From: Maniola hyperantus
Lineage: Eukaryota; Arthropoda; Insecta; Lepidoptera; Nymphalidae
Length of the DNA stretch: 64,000 bases
Assembly: GCF_902806685.2 (NCBI RefSeq)
Contig: NC_048555.1
Span: forward strand, 11,160,001 to 11,224,000
Direction of reading: 5' to 3'
Part shown: one piece after another, positions 32,447 through 45,800 of the stretch
Numbering within the stretch: position 1 is the stretch's first letter
Layout of the letters: each line of letters begins with the position of its first letter
Position numbers and translations under genes: made by a program
The notes under the pieces: model-generated
Database searches by the model: none
What the model was told of the DNA's origin: nothing
The model's input: only the letters and a program-made list of their open reading frames with translations

Positions 32447-32924
32447 CAAGTAAAGACGTAAATCTTTAAGTATTTACCTAATATCGTAATAACATGCTAA
32501 CCGCCCATAAGTAGGGTACCGTCTTTTACGGGCGTGTCGTTAAATCCAAACGGAATATGTGATGTCCAATACCCTTTTGGTACAGTCGCGAAAAAATGCG
32601 TTTCAAACGCATAATTAACACAAATTATCGCAATTAATATTGATGAATACGTCTATATAACCTGATCGATCAATTTCATAATATGGTAATACAACGTTTC
32701 TATATTAAGACTGGCGATTTCTAGAGTAGGTACTTATATTCAGGAATTATCTCAGCCAGCTCTAAACTCGCACCGCGACATCAGGCTGCGACCGTGGAAT
32801 GCTGTGAAACGATAGCGTGGATGGTTTTGACTTTTGCTGCTTCAGGGTTTGCGCTGCACGCTTCATCGAAGTCTCTCATCATCATCATCATCTCATCTCA
32901 AGTGACCGAGATATTTGATATTTG

Positions 32925-32985
32925 ATCGAGCGAAGCGAGGCTCAGATACCTCGCTTCGCTCGATCAAATATCTTGGAGACTTGAG
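32925..32985. repeat. Short hairpin (GATCGAGCGAAGCGAGG)
   Basis: ATTTGATCGAGCGAAGCGAGG pairs with CCTCGCTTCGCTCGATCAAAT around a loop of about 10 bases. Confidence 0.6.
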
Positions 32986-33658
32986 CGTAACTTTTTAAGT
33001 TAACTGAACTTTTATTATTATATATATTTTATTATTATATATTTAGGTATAGACTGGAAAACATTGTGATTTGACGGTAATTTTTTTGCACCGTCAGCTT
33101 CATCTCAGCTCAGATAATAATAGGGTATGTAATCGTAGCTTAGGTTGATTATAATAAAAATGATTATTATCCATACTAATATTATAAATGCGAAAGTGTG
33201 TCTGCCTGTCTGTCTGTCCGTTTGTCTGTCTGTCTGTCTGCTGGCTTTTCACGGCTCATCCGTTTAAACGATTTCGATGAAATTTGGTACAGAGATAGCT
33301 TACATCCCGGGGGAGGACATAGGCTACTTTTGATCCCGGAAAATTAAAGAGTTCCCATGGGATTTTTGAAAACCTAAATTCACGCGGACGGAGTCGCGGG
33401 CGTCATCTAGTTAATAATAAATTAATAAAAAAAAAATGTAACTTAGTATTTAAGCTTTACATTTTTACATGGACATTTTCTTTATGACTGTACAAAAAAA
33501 TACAGTTTCTTTTTCAACATAACACATAATATTTTATGTAAATGACAAATCATTTTACTTGTAAGTATTATTTGTAATTTTTCTAAATAAATAGGTAGGT
33601 ACCTACTTTCTTTAATCCTAAACAGTGCCTTTCAGCGTAAAGTTGTTTTAGCTTTAAG

Positions 33659-33815
33659 ATGCGTTTTAAAATTATACTTTTCCTTCTTTTCTTTTATTGT
33701 TACATTTGCACTGGATGTGTAAAAGCAAATCTTAAAGGTTTAGTAACGTCTTTTGTAATTTCGGAATATACGCTGACTTCTGCAGTTTTAACACCGAAAT
33801 TATGCTGGTCTGGGT
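33659..33815 (+). CDS. IR-A exon 1: start and signal peptide
   Basis: MRFKIILFLLFFYCYICTG is a strong signal peptide, followed by a mature start near KANLKGLVTSF. The donor GGGT|GTAAGT gives phase 1, the same as IR-B exon 1, which also ends in the motif LCW. Confidence 0.8.
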
Positions 33816-36800
33816 GTAAGTAAATAATAAGTAAATTCTTTTTTACTCATTTTACCTTTCCTTGGTGGATGGTTGCATGCAAGTCGTCAAAATACCATAA
33901 GGCGCAAGGCACACTGGAAGAGGCAAGGCGCGAAGATTGTTGACTTAATAAATCAAAGTAAGCTATTAGTTTGGCATAAAGGCGCGACTTAGGTTTTCAA
34001 AATCCGGTGGGAACTCCTATATTTTCCGGGATAATAAGTAGCCTATGTCACTTTCCAGTCTTTGACTATACCCATGCGAAAATTCACGTCAATCCGTTGC
34101 TCCGTTGCGACGTGATTGAAGGACAAAGCAGCAACCAAACACACCTTCGCATTTACAGTAGGGGTAATCTAAATATATAAAAGGAAAAGGTGACTGACTG
34201 ACTGACTGAATGACTGACTGACTGACTGATCTATCAACGCACAGCTCAAACTACTGGGCTGAAATTTGGCATGCAGATAGCTATTATGACGTAGGCATCC
34301 GCTAAGAAAGGATTTTTGAAAATTCAACCCCTAAAGGGGTGAAACAGGGGTTTGAAATTTGTGTAGTCCACGCGGACGAAGTCGCGAGCATTAGCTAGTT
34401 AATAAATAATTGTGAAGTAATTTATAAAAAGTTTATTTGACAGATGATAAGAACTTGTTGGCCCGAAATCTTTTCGAAGTGAACGTTTTTTTGGCGCCAG
34501 CGCTCCAGCCGAATACCACTGAGTACTTTCTGCACCAAGTGGTTATTTTGGCGGACCTGTCATGCCCAGGGACTGAATCGTTTTTGATGCAGGTAATATT
34601 TAACACACGGGGTCAACTGTTCATTCTCATCCAATAGAGCAAGGCAATGAGAAAAACCGGCCAAGTGCGAGTCAGGCTCGCGCAACGAGGGTTCCGTAAT
34701 ACAGTCGTATTTTTTCGACATTTTGCACGATAATTCAAAAACTATGATGCATAAAAATAAATAAAAATCTGTTTTAGAATGCACAAGTGAAGACCTTTCA
34801 TATGATACCCCACTTGATATAGTCACTCACTTCGAAAGTTGAAAATACTAATTATTAGTTCATGACCACAATTTAATTTTTTTTGTGCGATCTAACCCTA
34901 AATTAACGGTTTTCAGATTGTTCCCCAAATGTCAGCTATAAGATCTACCTACCTGCCAAATTTCATGATTCTAGGTCAACGGGCAGTAAGTACCCTGTAG
35001 GTTTCTTGACAGACCGACAGACAGACAGGCAGAGAGACAGACAACAAAGTGATCCTATAAGGGTTCCGCTTTTCCTTTTGAGGTACGGAACCCTAAAAAT
35101 CAAGTCATGTCAGCTAACACAAGACTCCGATCATCATATTGGAAGAGAGAGAATAGAAGACACAATATTATGTAAAAAAAAGAAACCCTAAAACGGTAAA
35201 ATAGGGTTTTAAATGTGTCTAGTCCACCCGGACAAAGTCGCGAGCATAAGCTGGTTACTAATGTTAAGTATCTATTACCTATTTATCTACAACTAGCTTA
35301 TGCTCGCGACTTCGTCCTCGTGGACTACCTATATAAATTTCAAACCCCACATACCTACATAAACCTACAGTGGTGGAGTTTCGAAAAATTATTTCTTATT
35401 GGATAGGTACCTACCTACTCTTTACAAAGAACACACCCTTCAAATTTAATATCTCTAGGACCAACGGTTTAGGCTGTGCGTTGATATATAAGTCAGTCAG
35501 TCAGTCAGGACTTTGAATTTTATATTTACAGATATCTAGTCCACAAAACTAGGTACAATACCGACGAATGGTCTCTTCGAGGTCTCCTAAATCCAAGGAT
35601 TTTTAGTCAGTGATTCAGACTTTTTGGATTTCCCGTGATTTCATGCATCATTTAATATGAGCTAATATTTTGGAAAAGTAGCTGTTTATTTTGCATATCT
35701 AATCATAATCTTACGTAATCAAGTATGACTAGGTAATTTTGCAACGTACCTAATAAGTACTTAGGCAAGACCTAGGGTGTAACTCGTAACCACAGACTAT
35801 ACTTAGTTAAACAAATAAGTAACATAAAGTGATGTATGAGTTATGACATTTAAACAAACCGTTTATTATACGTACTATTTCATCCTGTATTCATCACATT
35901 ACCTAGACAAAGGCTGTGTACTCATCTACATACTAAAGGTGATCGCATACCACCCGAGAGACGCGCAAGAGCCACCAGAGCCGCTTTCGCGCCTATTTAA
36001 TTCAATACTTATAATGCGTATGAAGTCAGCAGCAATATTCTACCGTATTGGAAGCATTAAACGCAGAGGACGGCTGGTGCTGAAATAACCATTTCTCAGT
36101 GGCAACGCATATCCACCGAATGGAATGAGGCTGAGTTTTTGATAATAACTTAAACTCAGCTTTATTTTTTTGAAATACCTACGGTTGAAACGAAAACAAA
36201 ACGCGGAGAAAACTAAAGGTCCCGCCGAGGCCAAAGTAAATAAAGCTTAGTTTGAGTTATTATAAAATACACTACGCCTCGGCTCCACTTCACTCTGCAG
36301 GTGTGCGTTGCACTTTCCTCCTTTTATGGCGTGTCCAATTCTACTAACGTTACGCTTAATTTTCATTTCTGAAAATTGTGCCTCTTCCGGTTTCTGAGCT
36401 TTTTGCGGCGGTATGCGACCGCCCTTGTAGGTAACTACTTAATATTTATAAGCCATTTATATTTTTGAATATCTTGGTGCTGAAATTGAATACACAATTA
36501 GAATAGATTTAGATGTTAATTGGTAATAATGAGGGATATTTATTCTAGACTGGATATTGTATTAATATTATCTATTGTATTCAAAATATTTTTTTGAGTT
36601 GTGCACTGCGCCACAGCAGTGCCTATTCTATGGCGGCGCCCGACCGTATAAAGAGAGACAGTAGACCGACGCCTTTGATGTTTTGGACACTTACAAAATA
36701 TTAAATTCTGTATAATATCTATCTGCACGTGAAATTACCTATTTCTAAAAGAAAAGAAAAACCCACCATCAAAAATTATTATTTACTAAACCGTTTTGTG

Positions 36801-39800
36801 GTGAGTAATGACAAAGCTAAATAGTTACTTAATAATAATTACAAAATTTGTTCTATACTGAAAATAACAACTTAATATTATTTGTAAGTGTTATAGTTTT
36901 GTAAAACCAGACAATTCGACAATTATTGTAGGTAGGTTAGGTACCTAGGTAGATAATAACCAAAATAACTACAGTACTCGGCAGAAAATATTGTACATCG
37001 ATCTTTAGAAATAGATAACGGTTTCGTAAAGCGTTGTCTCTGTCATTGAGACCGACAGAACGTCACATAGGTATACCGTAAGAGTGACAGAGACAATGCA
37101 ATATTTCTTGCCGGTTACTGTACCTAAGTACTTATTTGTAAACAAGCTTACGCCCGCGACTTCGTCCGCGTGGACTACATAAAGAAACCCCTATTTTACC
37201 CCCATAGGGGTTGAATTTTGAAAAATCCTTTCTTAGCGGATGTCTACTACATCATAATAGCTATCTGCATGCCAAATTTCAGCCCAATCCGTCCAGTAGT
37301 TTGAGCTGTGCGTTGATAGATCAGTCAGTCAGTCATCACCTTTTCCTTTTATATATTATTTAGAAGATTATTACAAGGCAATTTGTTGTTCAAGATTTCA
37401 GCACACCGGTTACAAGCTCTGAAATAAATTTTATTATTACAGATCACACGAATCTGTGACTTTTAAAATCAAATCAAATCAAATGGTTTAATCAAAATCC
37501 ATACTAATATTATAAATGCGAAAGTGTGTCTGTCTGTCTATCTGTCTGTCTGTCTGCTAGCTTTTCACGGCCAAACAGTTTAACCGATTTTGATGAAATT
37601 TGGTACAGAGTTAGCTTACGTCCATGGGAAGGACATAGGCTACTTTTTATCCTGGAAAATCAAAGAGTTCCTACGGGATTCTAAAAAACCTAAATCCACG
37701 CGGACGAAGTCGCGGGCATCCTCTAGTAAGTAATAAATTATACTTTTTGAAAGTCGGTTGTTGCATTTGTAAGATACTATGATGTGCTATATTATAGTGG
37801 TGATAATTTTAACGCGAACTTAAACTTTGAGGATCCAAATAGTCCTAATCATATTTTTTTTAACTAACTAAATAGGCACTATTATTTTATTTATACGGTT
37901 AAAGTCTTAAAATAAACAAACCTGTCCTACTTATATGCCATTACCTTCGGGTTATCTATTTGTAGATATACCTATGCATAAATTAAAACTGATTGGCGTT
38001 TGCATAAATTATTACAAAGTGCTAAAACTCAGATTTTAATTAGGTAACGTAAGTATGGCTACGTATAAATGCTATTAATACAATAACATTGTACTAATAG
38101 CATTGAAGAGGCACAGCTTCTTACTTAAAAAGTCTGAAATATTTTGGACCGTCATCGGGCATATAGCTCCTTCCTTTCCTTTCCTTTTCTTAGCACGAGC
38201 GAAGTCAGCGCGATTTTTTTTTCTTGAAACATAACATTATTCATGAAAGCGGATAGGAAACCAGTAAGTAAGCAAGTATTGAATAACAATAATATTGCGA
38301 GCGAAGTGATCAAGAAGCACGTTTTCTTTTACATAAATCAAAATAATGAAAGAGATATTTTATAATGGAAAATTAACGCGAAAATTCTACACGCATGGTT
38401 TCTTAAAGGTTTTGTATTTGATAATGCTCACTTACTAATTTAAAATGAATATAAAATACCTAACATTTTATGATACAATCATGCATAAGCGCGAGCGAAG
38501 CAAGCGTGAAATTATTTCTGTACTTTACTTTACTATTCATAATTCATTCACTTTTTATTTTTTTACGGAGGCTTAGGCTTCTAATTTGTAACTGGGTCAT
38601 ATATAATGAACATTTATTTTATTGTACGCAGGCAAGTGAAGAAGGGTACTTCAAGTCTCCCTACCGCTGGTTGGTACTAGACTCAGACGTGGGCGCATAC
38701 AAGTTCGACTTGTTCGACAAGCTGGATATGCCTCTCAACAGCAACGTTGTCATCGCTAAGAGAATCGGCCCCGACCATTACCATTTTATTGAAGGTAGGA
38801 AAATATACTACGTAAGATCGTATAGTATAATAATGGTAAGAATGACATTTCGCCTTCCGGTTTTGTAGAGCGTTGTCTCTGTCACTCATACCTATATGAC
38901 GTTTTGTCGGTCTGAACGCCAGAGACAAGGCTCTACAAATCCGCTATCTCCTTCTAAAGATCGATGTACATTTATCTGCCATAACCGTGACTGACTGACA
39001 AACAGTCACAGTGAGCTCTGTGATCTTATAAGTGGGAGGTCCTGGGGTCGATTTCCAACAGGGGCAATTTAAATACTATGAAAAAATTACGAGATATTTC
39101 ACAGCGATTAATAGCCTCATCTGGTGACAGAATGGCTGGCTCATTTTTTGCGCAACGGATCAGCCTGGCTGTCCAGCACGGTCGCTAACTCAGTGTCTAA
39201 CATTGAATGATAACCACCGAACTCATTTGACATTTTTGACCCATTGCAGATTTTCTACGAAAAAATATTTTAGTGTCATTCAATGAAGTAGCAATGTGTT
39301 CTTACATTCCTACTTCATCCGAAACCAATGTCAAATAAGCTCGATGGCTATCATTCAGTGTTAGACACTGAGTTACTGGTGAACCCAGCATACAATGTGC
39401 GCCCAGCCTTAGTGACACATCGAATTTTAGATTCAAATAGCGTATAACCTAAACTGGGCTATAAACCTAAATCTATATGTTTAGCCGGATGCGACGTGCA
39501 ATTACCTACTAAAAATGACTAAAATCACTAATATGCCACACACGTCCTACTTGACATGTGATAAAGTGGTTGAACTACTAATGGACTAAGAGCCAGCGAG
39601 AGCCAGACCTTCGTCATTTTATAAAAGCTGAAAGTTTATCTGCGTATTGTTCCCAACACAAGGAAGACCCATCAGCGACTTTGCGGATGAAGTTTGGATC
39701 ATGGTGGCTTTGAGATGGGAACAGCTTAAAAAGGTGTAAAAAAAAAAGCATATTTAAAGCGTCATTTTTTTCATATTTCTTCGGAATAAAATACTACTTA

Positions 39801-42800
39801 CTTGTATTAGAAATCACGACATGCATTATCAGTCACATATACTCCCTACCAGACAGCCTTAAACTTTTAAATTTTAAAGGTATCACCATGATCCAAACTT
39901 TATAGTCGCAGATCATTTCTTCCTGTGTTGGGGACAATACTAAAAAAACTTTCAGCTTTTAAAAAATAACGGGGGTCTGGAACGCGCTGGCTCTCTCTCT
40001 ATAATCTGCTATGATTTATGTAAATCTGATTTGCACGGTTTGTTGCAGTGATTATGGACATTAATGCAGTATGATAGTCTAGTGGTTAGGACGTTGGCCT
40101 CTTAGTCAGGGGATCCAGGGTTCCATCTCTAATGGTACGATTACACCTACCGAGTAGTGAAGCGAGACAGTAAAATGTCACTAGGCCGAGACAGTGCTGA
40201 GGCTGAGAAATTGTGGCGAAATTGCACTCGTTAAGTGTTTCTAACCAACCGAGTACTCGGCCGAGGACACTGACTCGCCACTGTACTCGTTAGGTGTAAT
40301 CGTACCATAACTTTTCGAATTTATGTGCTTAAAATATCACTTGCTTTAACGGTGAAGGAAAACATCGTGAGGAAACCTGCATGCCTAAGAGGTCTCCAGA
40401 ATGTTATAAAAGGTGTGTGAAGTCTGTCAATCCACATTTGGCCAACGTGGTAGACTATGGCCATACCCTTCTCATTCTGTGAGCCCCGTGTTTTATGTAT
40501 TTAGGTACGTAGTAGGTAGCTTCGCAAGGATGACTTGTTATAACATTCGTAGAGATCTCAATTTTTTTTAAAAATAAAACATGTAGCCTATGTCACTCAG
40601 GAATATTGTATTATAGCTTTCTACTGGTGAAAAATTTTCTAAATCGGTTCGGTATTTCCAGAGATTACTTCCTACAAACAAACTTACGAACTTTACTTCT
40701 TTATAATAATATAAGTGTAGAAGTATAGATTGATATTTTTATTGCAGCATATAAAATCGCTGAAGGCTCGGATGTTATTTACACCACAAGAGGCGCTTGG
40801 CGGGCAGCCAGCTCTAGAAATCTAATATCTCTAGATTTATATAACTCCAACAACTCTCTAACAGAAAGAAACGAGATTTATAGAACAAGTGGCGCTAACG
40901 ACGGAGAAAATAGATGTGTCAAGGTAAACAGACGGAGACCGCAAGGTTTTTAATTCCAATTTAATTTTACGAAGATAGGAGAAAGTGCAACGCATACACG
41001 CAGACTGGAGTGAAGCCGAGGATGCGTCCTTTGCATATAAAATAAATAAAAAAATCGCCAAGGGTTCCGTACCATCGTACAGTACGCGGCATAAAATACA
41101 TCGACCTTTAGAAGGAGATAGCAGATTTTGTAGATTGTCTTTGAGACCGACAAAACGTCATATAGGTATGAGTGACAGAGACAACGCTCTACAAAGCCAA
41201 ATATCATTCTAAAGGCCGATGTACATTACTTTCTGCCGCGTACTGTACAGTAAATAACACTTAATTTAATTTAATTGAAATAAATAATAGTTGATTTTTT
41301 AATTTTCTTAAATTTTCTTAGTGGCCATTTTCGAATTTTTTCTTATTTTTAAGTCCTAGTGGCAATAGAAATGCACATTCTGTGAAAATTTCAACTCTCT
41401 GTATACGGTTTATGAAATAAAGCCCGCGGACAGACGGACGGACTGACGGACGGATGGACAGCGGAGGCTTAGTAATAGCGTCGGAATAAGACTCTTCGGT
41501 TATGAAACCCTGAAAAGAAGCAAAACTTTTCTATCATTATTAAAAAAAAACTTCTTTCATAACCGTTTTCTTTCAAAAGGGAAAAATTTTGCTTTGCCAA
41601 TTAAGTAGGTACCTTCTGAAACGAAAAGCTGCGAAATTCCTACCAAAATTGGGGAAGGAAAAGTTCTCCCTTTTGAAAGGATATGCCTTATTCTAAGGGA
41701 TACGTTTTGGAAGGAGAAAATTAGAAAGGTAGGTAAGGTATGTCAGGAAATTTCTCTCAGCGCGAGTATAGGTAGGTACAGGACTTAACAATTCATAGTT
41801 TCATCATGATCAACCCATCGCCGGCTCACTACAGAGCACGGGTCTCCTCTCAGAGTGAAAAGTCTTTTGGCCATGGTCTACCCCGCTGGCCATGTGCGGA
41901 TTGGTAGACTTCACACACCTTTGAGAACATTATGGAGAACTCTCCGGCATGCAGGATTCCTCACGATGTAACGCACATAACTCCGAAAAGTTAGAGGTGC
42001 GTGCTCGGGATCGAACCCCCGAATTCATAGTTTAATTACTATTAATTACTATGGTTATAAAATACTTTAATAGTCTAGTATACTCGATAAACACCCAAAA
42101 TTAGGTATTTCTTGAAAGCTTAGCACTAAGTCCTTGGTTGAAAGTTGCCAAACTGATACATTCTGAGAACGCGCGGTCATGATCTAGTTTAATTAAAATC
42201 TAGTCTAACATGTATAAAGCTGATTAATTAAAAATACTGTTATGTGTAATCACTGCAATTGCAATCAATGTCGATTGAAATTAAGGTTAGTGTCTTATCT
42301 GTAAAACCTGTAGGTATTTGTACCAATTATAATAAGTACCTAACTAGATAATGCCCGCGACTTCGTCCGCGTGGATACGTGTTTCAAAAATCTTGCGGGA
42401 TTCAAGAACCATGGATTTTTACGGTACAAAAAGTAAGAAAGAAAGAAACGGACTACACAAATTTCAAACCCCTATTTCACCCCCTTAGTGGTTGAATTTT
42501 CAAAAATCCTTTCTTAGCGAATGTCTACGTCATAATAGCTAACTGCATTCCAAATTTCAGCCCGATCCGTGTAGTAGTTTGGGCTGTGCGTTGATAGATC
42601 AGTCAGTCAGTCACCTTTTCCTTTTATATATTTAGACTAGATTATGCTCGCGACTTCGTCCGCGTGGACTACATAAATTTCAAACCCCTATTTCACCCCC
42701 TTTGGAGTTGAATTTTCAAAAATCCTTTCTTAGCGGACGCCTACGTCATAATAGCTATCTGCATGCAAAATTTCAGCCCGATCCGTCCAGTAGTTTGAGC

Positions 42801-45800
42801 TGTGCGTTGATAGATCAGTCAGTCAGTCACCTTTTCCTTTTATATATTTAGACTAGCTTATGCTCGCGACTTCGTCCGCGTGGACTACAAAATTTCAAAA
42901 CCCTATTTCACCCCCTTAGGAGTTGAATTTTCAAAAATCCTTTCTTAGCGGATGCCTACGTCATAATAGCTATTTGCACGCCAAATTTTAGCCCGATCCG
43001 TCCAGTAGTTTGAGCTGTGCGTTGATAGATCAGTCAGTCAGTCAGTCAGTCATTCAGTCAGTCACCTTTTCCTTTTATATATTTAGATAAAAGATAAAAT
43101 ACTAATTAGCATTTTTAATTTCTCAGTCAACAAAATATGGCACAGTGGAGGATTACAGGGAAGTCAAAATAATGTCACTAAGAAGGATGGATATACGAGG
43201 ACACCCTCTTACTATGGTGATGGTTATAGTGGATAGCAACGAGACTAGAGATCATTTGGATGACAGACTGTGAGTACAGCAGTTCCTTACCCCGCATCTC
43301 TGTTCCATGTGTCTTTTGCTTGCTATGATCCTACTTCCGAAATACTCCTATATGCAGCAATGGTATCATCTGACTGTTTATGTCCACTGCTGCGGGATGA
43401 TCTATATCTATAGACCATGCCAAGAGCGCACCACTGCACTTGGTTCTCTGCCTTCCTCATCCACATCCAGCGGATTGTAAGTCATCCCACACTGGACTTG
43501 CCGGTCTGCACTCTAAAATAAGTTTGCCCCAAGGGTCATCGGTTATGCGACAGTCATAACCTGCCCACTGCCACTTCAGCTTGCTAATCCTGCAATGGAA
43601 TACTGACATATCTTACAGCCCTTTTACACGGCATCCAGTTTTTAGCAGAATCCCATTTTCTGCAGGATCCCGTTTGATGGCGAATGTGTTTATATGCTAG
43701 CGAGCATCCCGCATGCGGGATGCTCGTGTGAACGCTAGCATACAAACTGAAACAAAAAAACTGGACTGCCGTGTGAAAGGGGGGTTACTATGAAAATAAA
43801 ACCAACTTTATTTTCTAGAAATCTTCAGCAAGATTCCATATCGAAAATGTCGCATATGGTGGTAAGGGTCTGCTTCGATATGCTCAACGCGAGCGAAAAA
43901 AGGTTGTTCACTCATACATGGGGGTATAAGGATAAGCATGGCAAATGGCAGGGCTTGATCGATCATCTACTGAAGAAGGAAGGGGACCTTGGTAAGTTCA
44001 TAGGCCTGACTTTCAAACTGTGTCTGGATGATTTATCGATCGATTTTGGGATACGAAGTCAGGCAGGATGCGGAGAGTGCTAGATCTGCCACGCGATTGG
44101 TTCAGTTAACCTTTCCCGTATAGTATGAACAGTACCTATGCGCGACCCTACCCCTCGACTTTCATCGAGAAATCTTTTTTTAAATAAAAAATAGTGAGCA
44201 AACGTAAGTGGGTCACCTAATGTTTAGTGATTACCGTCGCCCATGGAGATTTGCAGCACCAGAGGAACTGCCAATGTATTGCCCGCCTTTCAGGAATTTA
44301 TTGCTCCGCCCCTTGAATAACCCCATGTTTTATCTAGTGAGAACACCGCCGATGGGAGTTTCACAGTTTGCATAATGCGTGGAAAAAAGGATCTGGCACA
44401 ATGGGCGGTCGAAGTGCACCAGGCACCCAGGTGGTGAGCGGTGCGGTCTTTATTCTGTTTTTAATTAACGCCATATTGTACAAGCTCTGGTTTTCAGGAA
44501 CCATAGCGCTCTTCACGGAGGATCGCATGAAGGCGATAGACTACATAGCCATGATAGGCCCGACGGGAATCCGGTTCGTGTTCAGGGTGCCTCCCCTACC
44601 TGTTGTCGAAAACATTTTTCTATTGCCTTTCACTAGCGCGGTATGGTTCGCAATCTTCATCAGTGTACTGGGTTGTGCCGTGTTCCTTTACATCACGTCC
44701 AAGTGGGAAGCTAGTTTTGGCGTGGTAATGTACCAAATGCTTCCCCTAGCTCTGCAATGCCTCACTTAGCTCCGCAATGTTCACCTAGCTCTGAAATACC
44801 ACCTCTATCCCTGATGAAGAACATCTTTGCATTGCCTTTGACTGGAGCGGTGTGGTTTGCGACCTTTACCTGCGTGCTAGGCTGTGCCGTGTTCCTCTAC
44901 ATCCCGTCAAAGTAAGAGGCTAGGCGTTACCATGGTAACTTACCAAATGCTTCACCTAAGGCTGCAATGCCTCACCTATAAGCTCTATAATACCTCACCT
45001 AGCTCTGAAATACCACCTTTAGCCCTGATAGAGAACATTTTTGCATTGCCTTTCACTTCTGCGATATGGTTCTCGATGCTCATTTGCGTGCTGGGCTGTG
45101 CCGTGTTTCTTTACATCACGTCAAAGTGAGACGGCCAGGAGTTAACCAAATGCCTGCCTCCCCCAGCTTTGCAATGAATCGTCTAGCTCTGGAATGCTTC
45201 AACTAGCTCTCAAATGCCTCATCTAGCTCTGCAATGCTTCGCCTAGCTCTGAAATACTTCCTCTAGCCCCGATATTCGCGCTCCGCTTCACTCATGCAGT
45301 GTGACAGATTCCCATCATGATCCCATTAGCACTCACATAGACATGTGTCATGCGATAATACAGTCCATCACATCATGGCATCACGCTTGCCTTAGTGCAA
45401 ATTTGCCATCTCAAAGATATAGTTCAGCGTCATTCATGATCAACCCATCGTCGGCCCACTACTGAGCTGATAGGAATATGCACAGACCCTACCCCTCCAC
45501 TGTTATCGAGGAATATTTTTGATTAACGCCATATTGTACAAGCTTTAGTTTTCAGGTACGATAATGATTTTCACGGAGGATCGCATGAAAACGATAGACT
45601 ACATAGCCATGATAGGCTCGACGGCAGTCAGGTTTTCGTTCAGGGAGCCTCCTTTAGCTCTGATGGAGAATATCTTCGCACTACCCTTCACAGTTGCGGT
45701 ATGGTTCGCGATCTTCATTTGCGTGCTGGGATGCGCCGTGTTTCTCTACATCACGTCTAAGTGGGAGGCCAGCGTCAGCATGGTAATGTATCAAATGCCT

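Larger units (their letters stand above)
18151..33658. other. Intergenic region between transglutaminase and IR-A
   Basis: About 15.5 kb with no host exon recognised on either strand. The longer reading frames here are LINE remains or chance. It holds stacked repeats, listed separately where structure is clear. Stretches with nothing recognised: 18600-18930, 19110-19500, 20900-21290, 21800-22160, 26470-26810, 27200-27500, 27680-28020, 28220-28530, 29600-30160, 30935-31580 and 32450-32920. A loose 170-bp direct repeat (GCGTGGCGCCAAATC) spans 18320-18500. Confidence 0.6.
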
